A stretch of DNA of 64,000 nt from CAZAMB01 sp964501365. GTDB lineage: Bacteria > Planctomycetota > Phycisphaerae > UBA1845. The first letter of the stretch is position 1, and every line of letters begins with the position of its first letter. The notes beneath the pieces are model-generated. The model was not told the origin of the DNA. It made no database searches and saw only the letters and a list, made by a program, of their open reading frames with translations. Below, piece after piece: positions 8,437-16,340 of the stretch. The position numbers were made by a program, and so were the translations under genes. Location: contig CAZCST010000008.1 in NCBI GenBank assembly GCA_964501365.1, forward strand, positions 62,001 through 126,000, given 5' to 3'.

Positions 8437-9731
8437 GCCGTCGCGTCGTCGTCACCGGCATCGGTTGGGTGACACCACTTGGCACTGATATTGAAACCGC
8501 ATGGGCGGCGATGCTCGCCGGGCGGTGCGGCGTCGCTCCCACGCGACTGTTTGACGCCTCAACGTTTCCCACGACTTTTTCCGCCCAGGTGGCTGAATTT
8601 GAACTTTCAGATTTTCTAGGCGAAGGCGCACGGCGCCACGCCTCGGCCAGCCGCAATTCACGCTTTGCACTTGCCGCCGCTGCGCAGGCCTGGAAACAGT
8701 CCCGCCTCGACGCAGCATCGCTGGGCGATCGAACCCGCGTCGGTGTTTATCTCGGCGGAGGCGAGGGTCCACTGGATTTCGACCCGTTTGCCCAGGCCGC
8801 CCTGGCGGGCTGTCTTGGCGAACAAGGCCAGTGCCAGAAACTTGACGCCGTCCGCTGGGCGCACAAGGCCGTCGAGGCGCTCAGCCCGGTCAACGAACTC
8901 GAACAGGATCCCAACCTTGCGGGCGGACACATCGCCGTCCAGTTCGGCGCGGAGGGCCCCAACATCAATACGCTCACCGCGTGCGCCGCCAGCACCCAGG
9001 CAATTGGCGAAGCCACGCGCATCATCCAATACGGCGACGCGGACATCATGATTTCCGGCGGCACGCACAGCATGATTCATCCGCTCGGGGTCACTGGCTT
9101 CAGCCGATTGACGGCCCTCTCGACCCGGAACGACTCCTGCCTGACCGCCAGCCGCCCGTTCGATCGCACGCGGGACGGATTTGTCCTCGGCGAAGGCTCG
9201 GGCATGCTGATTCTCGAAGAATGGGAGCACGCCAAATCACGCGGCGCGCCGATTCTCGCCGAAATCGTGGGCTACGGCTCAACGGCCGACGCCTTCCGCA
9301 TCACCGACATTCACGAAGAAGGCCGCGGGGCCATCGCCGCCATGACCCGCGCCCTCAACAGTGCGAAAATGACGCCCGCTGACATCGACTACATCTCCGC
9401 CCACGGAACCGGTACGGAGGAAAACGACAAAATCGAATCATTGGCCATCCGGGGCGTCTTTGGCGACCGCGCAAAAAACGTCGCCATCAGCAGCATCAAG
9501 AGCATGGTCGGCCACCTCATCGCCGCCGCCGGCGCTGTCGAATTGATCACCTGCGTACTCGCCATTCGTGACGGCGTAGTCCCGCCGACGATCAACTATG
9601 CAAATCCAGACCCCAACTGCGACCTTGACTACGTGCCAAACGCTGCCCGCAAATCGCCCGTTCGAGCGTGCCTCTCCAACTCCTTTGGCTTTGGGGGACA
9701 AAACGACACACTCATCATCCGCGCCGTCTAG
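8433..9731 (+). CDS. Beta-ketoacyl-ACP synthase II-type (FabF-like), intact catalytic triad
   Basis: Condensing enzyme that extends acyl-ACP with malonyl-ACP. The triad is complete: Cys184 in TLTACAASTQAIGEA, His324 in ISAHGTGTEEND and His361 in KSMVGHLIAAAGAVE. At 432 aa it is slightly longer than E. coli FabF. The start at 8433 is chosen because ATG overlaps the previous stop as ATGA and has GGGAGA 7 nt upstream; a start at 8418 is possible. It is the last gene of the cluster, followed by a gap of about 100 nt. No ketoreductase, enoyl reductase, malonyltransferase or phosphopantetheinyl transferase gene is present in the window, so those activities must come from elsewhere. Confidence 0.93.
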   Translation: MSRRVVVTGIGWVTPLGTDIETAWAAMLAGRCGVAPTRLFDASTFPTTFSAQVAEFELSDFLGEGARRHASASRNSRFALAAAAQAWKQSRLDAASLGDRTRVGVYLGGGEGPLDFDPFAQAALAGCLGEQGQCQKLDAVRWAHKAVEALSPVNELEQDPNLAGGHIAVQFGAEGPNINTLTACAASTQAIGEATRIIQYGDADIMISGGTHSMIHPLGVTGFSRLTALSTRNDSCLTASRPFDRTRDGFVLGEGSGMLILEEWEHAKSRGAPILAEIVGYGSTADAFRITDIHEEGRGAIAAMTRALNSAKMTPADIDYISAHGTGTEENDKIESLAIRGVFGDRAKNVAISSIKSMVGHLIAAAGAVELITCVLAIRDGVVPPTINYANPDPNCDLDYVPNAARKSPVRACLSNSFGFGGQNDTLIIRAV

Positions 9732-9828
9732 TTCAAACGCAGTTTGTCATCCAATTGCAAGCCGCTAAAATGCCCTCTTGGTTGGATGTCATCTCGGCAC
9801 AGTCGATCATCTTTAGGGAGCACTCTTC

Positions 9829-10911
9829 ATGAGTTCTGATTTCAATCGTGGGACCCAATTGGGTCGGTTGGCGCATGGGACCGTCCAAAGCCGTAATTCG
9901 ATAGTCTTGTTGTTCGCCCTGATCGTTTCCACACATGGCGTCCTGCCATCGCGCGCCGCAGATCCGCCTCCAAAGCCAACGCCAACCACGACGGCCAATC
10001 CTCAGATTCCCGTCGATGATTTGCGGTTGCAATTGATACCGCTCACCAGGGACGAACTGGCCGTCGAATTGGCGGGATGGATCGGTCTGGTCCGTCAGAA
10101 GGCCGGAGAAATCAGCAAGGCGGAAATCGATGCCAAGGTATTGGCACGCCCCAACGGATCGCAGCCGGCTGCCGACGCAAAAGCCCCTCCGGCGGCAGAT
10201 GCCGCTGCACTGGAACAGCGCGATAAAAAGCTCGCTGAACTTCCCAAGCTTCGGGATGAACGCACTGCCCTCATCGATCGCGCCCGCCTGGTCATGGCGG
10301 ATATCACCACCAAGGGCGGAAAAGTCGCGGATGAGGAACTGTACCTGGCCGCCGTTTCAGGCCTCAACATTGACATCAAGGACGCTTCCGCCGCCTGGTC
10401 CACGGTAAAGGGTTGGGTGCTTTCCCCGGAGGGCGGGCTGCGCTGGATCAAGAACATTGTGTTCTTTCTGGTCACCTTGCTTCTTTTTCGGATCGCGGCG
10501 GGCCTGTCCGCTCAAACCACGCGGCGCGTGGTCTCCATGTCCAAGCAGGGTTCGGAACTCCTGCGCGATTTCTTCGTCAACTCTGTCCGCAAGGCCGTCA
10601 TGCTCATTGGCATCGTTGTGGCCATCTCCATGCTGGAGGTCAACATCGGCCCATTCGTCGCGGCGATTGGAGCCGTCGGCTTTGTCGTCGGTTTTGCCCT
10701 TCAGGGAACCCTTAGCAATTTCGCCGCTGGAATCATGATTCTGCTCTACAGGCCGTATGACCTGGGCGACACGGTGACGGTGGCCGGTACGACTGGCAAG
10801 GTCTCTTCCATGAGCCTGGTTTCGACGACAATCAAGACGACAGACAACAAAACCGTCGTCGTGCCCAACAGCGCGATCTGGGGCACGGCCATTCAGCAGC
10901 ATCACGGCTAG
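9829..10911 (+). CDS. MscS-family mechanosensitive channel, truncated at the C-terminus
   Basis: The N-terminus has a signal-type hydrophobic segment (SIVLLFALIVSTHGVLPSRA), then a periplasmic Pro/Ala-rich region, then membrane helices from about residue 205. The MscS pore and beta domain follow (IGAVGFVVGFALQGTLSNFAAG; LLYRPYDLGDTVTV; TVVVPNSAIWGTAIQ). It stops at HHG right after the conserved PNSxIWG segment, so the C-terminal alpha/beta cage is missing. After the TAG (10909-10911) the same frame stays open for 29 codons, ends RRLWERVRDQ, and its TGA overlaps the next gene's ATG as ATGA. This suggests the gene once ended at 11001 and was shortened or interrupted, or that there is a sequencing error. 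Confidence 0.82.
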   Translation: MSSDFNRGTQLGRLAHGTVQSRNSIVLLFALIVSTHGVLPSRAADPPPKPTPTTTANPQIPVDDLRLQLIPLTRDELAVELAGWIGLVRQKAGEISKAEIDAKVLARPNGSQPAADAKAPPAADAAALEQRDKKLAELPKLRDERTALIDRARLVMADITTKGGKVADEELYLAAVSGLNIDIKDASAAWSTVKGWVLSPEGGLRWIKNIVFFLVTLLLFRIAAGLSAQTTRRVVSMSKQGSELLRDFFVNSVRKAVMLIGIVVAISMLEVNIGPFVAAIGAVGFVVGFALQGTLSNFAAGIMILLYRPYDLGDTVTVAGTTGKVSSMSLVSTTIKTTDNKTVVVPNSAIWGTAIQQHHG

Positions 10912-10997
10912 CGGCGCAGCCTTGTAAGGCCTTGCTTCCAGCCGGCTTATTTTGACGACGGTGATGCGCGCAGGCTTTGGGAACGGGTTCGTGATCA

Positions 10998-13145
10998 ATG
11001 ACAGCTCAACAGACCAGTGCCGCAATTTCACTGCCGCAACTCAGGTCTGCACAGGCAAGGAAAAATGATCATGGATGTGGCAAGGTGCGCCCCTCCAGGA
11101 CCAGCCGGTGGCGGGCGGCCACCCTCATTGGGGTTCACCTTGCGGTGGCCCTTCACGTTGCCCACTGGTATCTGACGGGCCGAACTCTTACGCCCGTTGA
11201 ACCGAGCGAAACCATGCAGACGCTCGGCAGCCAGGCATTGCTCAATGCCGGATGCGTCTTCTTTGCAGTGGCCATTCTGAGTACGCTTATATTCGGCCGT
11301 TTCTTCTGCGGTTGGGGTTGCCACATTGTGGCGTTGCAGGACCTTTGCGGGTGGATTCTGCGTCGCCTTGGGATCGCGCCAAAACCATTTCGCTCTCGAT
11401 TGCTCGTATTCATGCCTCTGGCCGCCGCCGTATTCATGTTCGTCGTTCCAACGGCCACGAGGCTGTGGAACGGCGGCCACCGCGCCGCGCTCCAACCGCA
11501 CTTCACCACGGAGAAATTTTGGGCGACGTTTCCGGATTGGCCCATCGCCCTGCTGACTTTTGGCGTGTGTGGATTCCTGATCGTGTACGTTCTGGGCAAC
11601 AAAGGCTTTTGCACCTACGGCTGTCCGTACGGGGGCATCTTCGGCCTGGCCGACAAGATTGCGCCGGGCAAGATCCGGGTGACGTCGGATTGTGAGGGTT
11701 GCGGGCATTGCACGGCCGTCTGCACCTCCAACGTGCGCGTCCATGAGGAAGTGCGTGATTTCGGGATGGTCGTAAATCCCGGATGCATGAAATGCATGGA
11801 CTGCATCAGCGTCTGCCCGAAGGATGCGCTCTATTTCGGATTCGGCCTGCCGAGCGTAGCGAATCGGAAAGCCCCGGAAAAAAAGGTGCGTCACTTCGAC
11901 TACACCTGGCCCGAAGAGATTGCTCTGTTGGTGCTATTCGTGCTGTCTGCGGCGACGTTCCGCGCGCTGTACGATGCAGTTCCCCTGCTGCTGGCCCTGG
12001 GCTTGGCGGCCATCACCGCGTACTCGTTGCTGACCGCACTGAGGCTAACCTACCAGCCCAGCGTGTCGCTGGGGCGGCTTCGTCTCCGCGCGGATCGCCG
12101 CCTGACATTTGCGGGCATCATCTTTCGTGTGGCATCCTGCATTTGGGTCGTGTTTCTTATTCACTCCGGTGTTGTTCAATATCTGTACCTGGTCGGGACA
12201 TGGCGATTCGAGTCGGCGCAGGCGCAACAGGCTTCGCTGGGTTACTCCACTCCTGAAATTGTTTCCCTGGCGCAGGCAGGGCGCGACTCGCTGGACCGGT
12301 GTCGGCGCATCGGCCTGGACGTTCCCACCAATCTGCTGGTGAAGCTCGCCGCCGCCTGCGCCCTCGCCGATGATCCAACTTCAGCGGAAAGATTTTATCA
12401 TCAGGCTCTTGAACAGGTGCCAGGGCTTCCTTCGGCACGTTTTGAACTCGCCCAATTGGCTTTGAAGCGCGGCGATCGCAACACGGCAATCCAACACTTG
12501 CGGATCGTTATCGAAGAGGAACCCACGTTTCCCCGCGCCGCCGGCGTGCTGGCGAATCTCCTGTTGGAAGGCAGCCAGCCGAACGATGCATTGACGATGA
12601 TAGAGGCGCTGATTCAGCGCTTTCCAGATTTCCCTGACTTTCAGCTGACTAAGGGTCTTGTGTTCGCACACTTGGGTCGGCTGGATGAAGCCGTGGCGGT
12701 CACACAAGCCGCGATTGAGCGATGGCCGGACAACGCCGATGCGCATTTCAACCTCGGGGCGATGCTCGCCAATCAGGGCAAACTCGAGAACGCTCTTCAA
12801 CAATACGAAAAAGTGGCCAGGCTGACCCCCACTTCCGGCGTCGGTCATTTCATGTGCGCCAAGGTAGCGCTTCGTCTTTCCAAACCCGAACTGGTTTTTT
12901 CGCACCTCGACGATGCCCGTCGCCTGGAGCCGTACAACGCGGAATATGTAACTGTTTGGGCGATGGCACTCAAACAGGCCGGCCACCTCGAAAGTGCCAT
13001 TGCCGAAGCTCAGCGGGATGCCTCGCTCGACCGCGCTGCCAGATTTCGCCTGGTGATTCTCCTTCGCACGGCCGGACGCACACAGGAGGCCGACGTGCTC
13101 GCTGCGGAATTTGGCGATTTGCCAGGTCCCCGCCCCAATCCCTGA
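10998..13145 (+). CDS. Membrane polyferredoxin (NapH/NosR/CcoG-like) fused to C-terminal TPR repeats
   Basis: A 715-aa protein. The N-terminal part has about four membrane helices and the cysteine motifs FFCGWGC and FCTYGCPYG of the NapH/NosR/RdxA family. Two classical 4Fe-4S sites follow: CEGCGHCTAVC (about 231-241) and CMKCMDCISVC (about 264-274). More membrane segments lie near 308-345 and 372-400, and then a TPR domain runs from about 415 to the end (repeats such as DAHFNLGAMLANQGKLENAL). Family members move electrons across or along the membrane, often for maturation of respiratory enzymes. The TPR part would recruit a partner. The start overlaps a probable former MscS stop as ATGA. The electron donor and acceptor are not evident from neighbours. 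Confidence 0.85.
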   Translation: MTAQQTSAAISLPQLRSAQARKNDHGCGKVRPSRTSRWRAATLIGVHLAVALHVAHWYLTGRTLTPVEPSETMQTLGSQALLNAGCVFFAVAILSTLIFGRFFCGWGCHIVALQDLCGWILRRLGIAPKPFRSRLLVFMPLAAAVFMFVVPTATRLWNGGHRAALQPHFTTEKFWATFPDWPIALLTFGVCGFLIVYVLGNKGFCTYGCPYGGIFGLADKIAPGKIRVTSDCEGCGHCTAVCTSNVRVHEEVRDFGMVVNPGCMKCMDCISVCPKDALYFGFGLPSVANRKAPEKKVRHFDYTWPEEIALLVLFVLSAATFRALYDAVPLLLALGLAAITAYSLLTALRLTYQPSVSLGRLRLRADRRLTFAGIIFRVASCIWVVFLIHSGVVQYLYLVGTWRFESAQAQQASLGYSTPEIVSLAQAGRDSLDRCRRIGLDVPTNLLVKLAAACALADDPTSAERFYHQALEQVPGLPSARFELAQLALKRGDRNTAIQHLRIVIEEEPTFPRAAGVLANLLLEGSQPNDALTMIEALIQRFPDFPDFQLTKGLVFAHLGRLDEAVAVTQAAIERWPDNADAHFNLGAMLANQGKLENALQQYEKVARLTPTSGVGHFMCAKVALRLSKPELVFSHLDDARRLEPYNAEYVTVWAMALKQAGHLESAIAEAQRDASLDRAARFRLVILLRTAGRTQEADVLAAEFGDLPGPRPNP

Positions 13146-13487
13146 ACGTTGGATTCTTGATGTCACTTCAATGGGGCAACCTGTTTATCATGAAAATTCC
13201 GCGCGCCTCAGATGTTATAGAGGTGATGAAAATGCCACAGACATCGTCCAATGCCATTCTCGAATGCAAACGCCGAATTGCGAGCAACCGGACTCATCTC
13301 TCGCATCGAGAAAAACGTAAAACGAGCACTCGAACCCATCTTTCAGCACGACTTTACGGCATTCGATCAGTTTTTCGCTCCCTTTGTCTCACGACTTCGG
13401 ACAGCAATAACTGGCTCAGTCCGCCGTTCAACATGGTAGAATGTGCGGCCAATGGGAGGACGAATCACCGATATTGAGCGAATCGAG
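13146..13487 (+). other. Gene-free stretch of 342 nt before the pseudopilin gene
   Basis: No convincing gene. Short open frames exist (for example 13251-13439), but none has a ribosome-binding site or a recognisable motif. A TAGAAT hexamer at about 13436-13441 could be a -10 element for the pseudopilin gene; no convincing -35 was seen. The segment may be a degraded gene or an untranslated leader. Confidence 0.4.
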
Positions 13488-14069
13488 ATGCGGCGGGCAT
13501 TTACGTTGATCGAGCTGATGGTTGTGGTGGCGGTGATCGGCCTCCTTGTGGGTATTCTCATGCCCGCACTGGGCAACGCCCGCACACAGGCAAGGCGGGC
13601 TGCCTGTTCCTCCAACCTCCGTCAGATTGGCATGGGGCTGCAGATCTACCTCTCCGGCAATCACGATCGCTTCCCCTACGCATCGTTCATGCCCTCGGTC
13701 GGACCATTTCCCTTGGATCGTGAGAAGCCCATCCGCATTGCCGACGTGCTGAAGTACAACGTGGAAATCCCCGAAACGTTTCATTGTCCCGGAGACAATT
13801 CCGGCGACGACCGTCCGGATCCCAACGTCGGTCTGACCTATTTTCAGTCCGAAGGATCGAGCTACGAATATCGCACCGTTCGCCCAAATATTGGCGGGCG
13901 CACGGCCAAGGAGATCGCGTCGATGCTCACCGATCGCCTCGATTCCGCCGTCGCGGACAACAGTTTTTATCTGATGCGAGATTACGACAATTTTCACGGA
14001 AAAGGCGGCAAGCCAGGCGCTCGCCGCTACTTGTACTCGGACGGTCATGTGACCGATTTCGAGAATTAG
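13488..14069 (+). CDS. Type II secretion pseudopilin-like protein (GspG/H-type N-terminus)
   Basis: The protein has a class III prepilin leader of minimal length: MRRA/FTLIELMVVVAVIGLLVGILMP, with Glu at +5 and Ala instead of Gly at -1. The remainder (about 175 aa) is a globular periplasmic region with the segment ARRYLYSDGHV near the end, as in the many planctomycete prepilin-type proteins with an H-x-DG tail. It is exported, processed by a prepilin peptidase and assembled as a pseudopilus subunit or exposed at the membrane. The start at 13488 gives a normal short leader; in-frame GTG 13443 and ATG 13452 would add 12-15 residues. The next gene starts 11 nt downstream. Confidence 0.82.
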   Translation: MRRAFTLIELMVVVAVIGLLVGILMPALGNARTQARRAACSSNLRQIGMGLQIYLSGNHDRFPYASFMPSVGPFPLDREKPIRIADVLKYNVEIPETFHCPGDNSGDDRPDPNVGLTYFQSEGSSYEYRTVRPNIGGRTAKEIASMLTDRLDSAVADNSFYLMRDYDNFHGKGGKPGARRYLYSDGHVTDFEN

Positions 14070-14079
14070 GAGTAATGCC

Positions 14080-14724
14080 ATGACGCTTCCGAATTTTCGA
14101 TCGCCCACGGCATGGATCATTGCCGCATCATCACTCGCCGTGGTTGGCGGCTCCGTGTGGGCCTTTACGCGGGGGCAGTCCCCCACCGGCGTGCCGATTC
14201 CGAAGGAATTGTCCGTTGACTCCCTTAAGGCCCAGGCCAAAGACGATCCTGGAAAGATGCGGGACACCATCCGGGAGACGATGCGCCGTGACGACCTTAC
14301 GGAGGAGCAGCGACGTCAGGTCGGCGAAAACATGCGTAAGGTCTGGGAAGATGCCGTGCAGCAGCGAGTGGATGAGTATTACGCGGCGCAATCGGACGAA
14401 GACCGCAAGGCGATTCTCGACAAACAGATTGACGAATTCGAGGCACGTCGCAAGGAGTGGGAAGCCCGCCGCAAGGAAGATGAAAAGAAGGACGGCAAGA
14501 AGGATGACAAGCGCGGTCCGGGCTTCGGACCGATGGGACCGCAAAGTCGCGACGAGCGCAAGGAACGGGCCGAATCCCGTAATCCAGATCAGATGGCCCG
14601 ACAAATGGCCTACTTTTCGGCTATGAAACAGCGGATGGGCGAACGCGGCATTACCCCACCGTCCTTTGGTCCCGGCGGCCGCGGAGGATTCGGCGGATCA
14701 GGTGGTTCAAGAAAGGGCCCATGA
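14080..14724 (+). CDS. Membrane-anchored, highly charged coiled-coil protein with Gly-rich tail
   Basis: Not a family I recognise. There is one N-terminal hydrophobic segment (TAWIIAASSLAVVGGSVWAF) acting as signal or anchor. A long Lys/Arg/Glu/Asp-rich helical region follows (about 60-150, e.g. EARRKEWEARRKEDEKKDG), then a Met/Gln-containing segment and a Gly-rich tail (GPGGRGGFGGSGGS). The RBS TAGGAG lies 8 nt before the ATG and overlaps the stop region of the pseudopilin gene, so the pair is probably one operon. The protein is likely periplasmic with the helical part extended. The gene ends 1 nt before the convergent hisS stop. Confidence 0.7.
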   Translation: MTLPNFRSPTAWIIAASSLAVVGGSVWAFTRGQSPTGVPIPKELSVDSLKAQAKDDPGKMRDTIRETMRRDDLTEEQRRQVGENMRKVWEDAVQQRVDEYYAAQSDEDRKAILDKQIDEFEARRKEWEARRKEDEKKDGKKDDKRGPGFGPMGPQSRDERKERAESRNPDQMARQMAYFSAMKQRMGERGITPPSFGPGGRGGFGGSGGSRKGP

Positions 14725-14725
14725 T

Positions 14726-16240
14726 TCACGATCTGGAATTCTGACCAGACTGTAGATGACGGGAGAGAGTCTCTTTCACCTTGGCTACAACTTCTGATCG
14801 CGCTGCCAAGAACTGAGCAGGCTGCTGTTCGAGCCAAGCTTTCCGATCCGAACCGATGTCTTTGGAGAGTTCATCGCCGAGGCGCAGGTCCTTGATGGAA
14901 ACCTGCCCGGCTTTGAGTTCATCTTCGCCCATGACGATGGCCACGATCTTCCCGGTATCTGCGGCGTATTTGAATTGCTTTCCGATGCCCTGCGTACCGA
15001 CGTACAACTCGGCATTGATGCCCGCGGCGCGCAACTCAGAGGTCATTCGCTGGTATTCGAGGGTCAAATTCTTGTCGAGGCGCGTGACCAGCACGAGCGC
15101 AGTCGCGGCCACTTCGTCGGTGCGTCCCAGGGCCTTGAGCGCCGCCAGAAGGCGGTCCACTCCGATGGACGCCCCCGTCGCCGGGACTTTCTGCCCGGTA
15201 AATCGCTCGACCAAATCGTCATACCTTCCCCCGCCAAAGACGCTGCCAAATTGCCGCGACTGTCCGTCTTCGTCCTTGATTTCAAATGTGAGGATGCCCT
15301 CAAAAACAGGCCCCGTGTAATACGCCAGTCCGCGCACCACCGTAGGATCAAACGCGACTCGATCGTCGCTATACCCTGCTCCGCCCAGTGCCTCGTCGAT
15401 TTCGCGCAACTCAGTCACGCCCTCTCGCCCCACAGCGCTTTCGCCGACGAGAGTCTCCAACTCGTTGCAAATCGCGGTACGACTCTGCGATTGGATGGAA
15501 AGGTAACGCATGACAACGTCGATTTGCGCAGGGGCGAGGCCGACCCCCTTCATGAAGTCGCCCGATTCGTCGCGTCGGCCTGTCGATCCCAGCAAGCCCT
15601 TCACGCCTTCCAGACCGACGCGATCCAGCTTGTCGATGCAACGAAGAATCTTCGCACTCATGTCAAGATCGAAAGCTTGACCACCGGCCATGGATTCGAG
15701 GACGCCGTTGAGCACCTTGCGATTGTTGACGCGAATGACGTATTGCCCTGAGGCAATGCCCAGCGCCTCAAGTGTATCGCACATAATCATGCAGCACTCG
15801 GCGTCGGCGAGCATCGACGCCGTTCCCACACTGTCGAAGTCGAATTGGTAGAACTCGCGGAAGCGGCCCGGACCGGGCTTTTCCATGCGAAAGACCGGCC
15901 CCACCTGGTAGCGGCGGAACGGACGAGGCAATTCCGGATTCATGGCCACGTAACGCGACAGCGGCGCAGTCAGGTCGTATCGAAGGGCGACCCATTCCTC
16001 GTCTTCATCCTTAAACGAAAATATGCCGGCGTCGGGCTGGTCGGCCTCCGGCAGAAACTTCCCGAGGGCATCGACGTATTCCAGCACCGGCGTTTCCAGC
16101 GGCACGAAACCGTAACGCTCGTACACTTTGCGAACGACGGCGATCATCCGGTCGCGGGCCAGGAGATCGGCGGCGGAAATGTCGCGAAAGCCCTTGAGAC
16201 GCCGTGGTACAGTACGGGATGGCTTGCCTTGTTTGCCCAT
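14726..16240 (-). CDS. hisS: Histidyl-tRNA synthetase
   Basis: Charges tRNA-His (class II aminoacyl-tRNA synthetase). Motif 1 begins GFRDISAADLLARD. Motif 2 includes FRRYQVGPVFRMEKPGPGR and FREFYQFDFD. The histidine-binding motif is RGLAYYTGPVFE, and motif 3 includes FGGGRYDDLVERF and GASIGVDRLL. The C-terminal anticodon-binding domain follows (about 410-500). Length 504 aa. The ATG at 16240 is chosen because AAGGA lies 6 nt upstream on the minus strand; an upstream extension in frame reads as non-coding. It is transcribed away from the TlpA-like gene across a 100-nt divergent spacer. Confidence 0.95.
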   Translation of the reverse strand: MGKQGKPSRTVPRRLKGFRDISAADLLARDRMIAVVRKVYERYGFVPLETPVLEYVDALGKFLPEADQPDAGIFSFKDEDEEWVALRYDLTAPLSRYVAMNPELPRPFRRYQVGPVFRMEKPGPGRFREFYQFDFDSVGTASMLADAECCMIMCDTLEALGIASGQYVIRVNNRKVLNGVLESMAGGQAFDLDMSAKILRCIDKLDRVGLEGVKGLLGSTGRRDESGDFMKGVGLAPAQIDVVMRYLSIQSQSRTAICNELETLVGESAVGREGVTELREIDEALGGAGYSDDRVAFDPTVVRGLAYYTGPVFEGILTFEIKDEDGQSRQFGSVFGGGRYDDLVERFTGQKVPATGASIGVDRLLAALKALGRTDEVAATALVLVTRLDKNLTLEYQRMTSELRAAGINAELYVGTQGIGKQFKYAADTGKIVAIVMGEDELKAGQVSIKDLRLGDELSKDIGSDRKAWLEQQPAQFLAARSEVVAKVKETLSRHLQSGQNSRS

Positions 16241-16340
16241 GGAAATCCTTCGGAAAAAGGCGAGTCTACCGGGCAGGCGTGGGTGGATCAAACCCGGATT
16301 TGGTTTCGAAAACGGGGCAGACGGAGTGTACAATCAATCG

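Noticed and set aside
13251..13439. Short plus-strand frame of 62 codons before the pseudopilin gene
   Set aside because: No ribosome-binding site, no recognisable motif and no operon-like spacing.
16128..16340. Upstream extension of the TlpA-like reading frame
   Set aside because: It runs antisense through the 5' end of hisS and precedes the signal peptide; the ATG at 16341 or 16365 gives a sensible leader.
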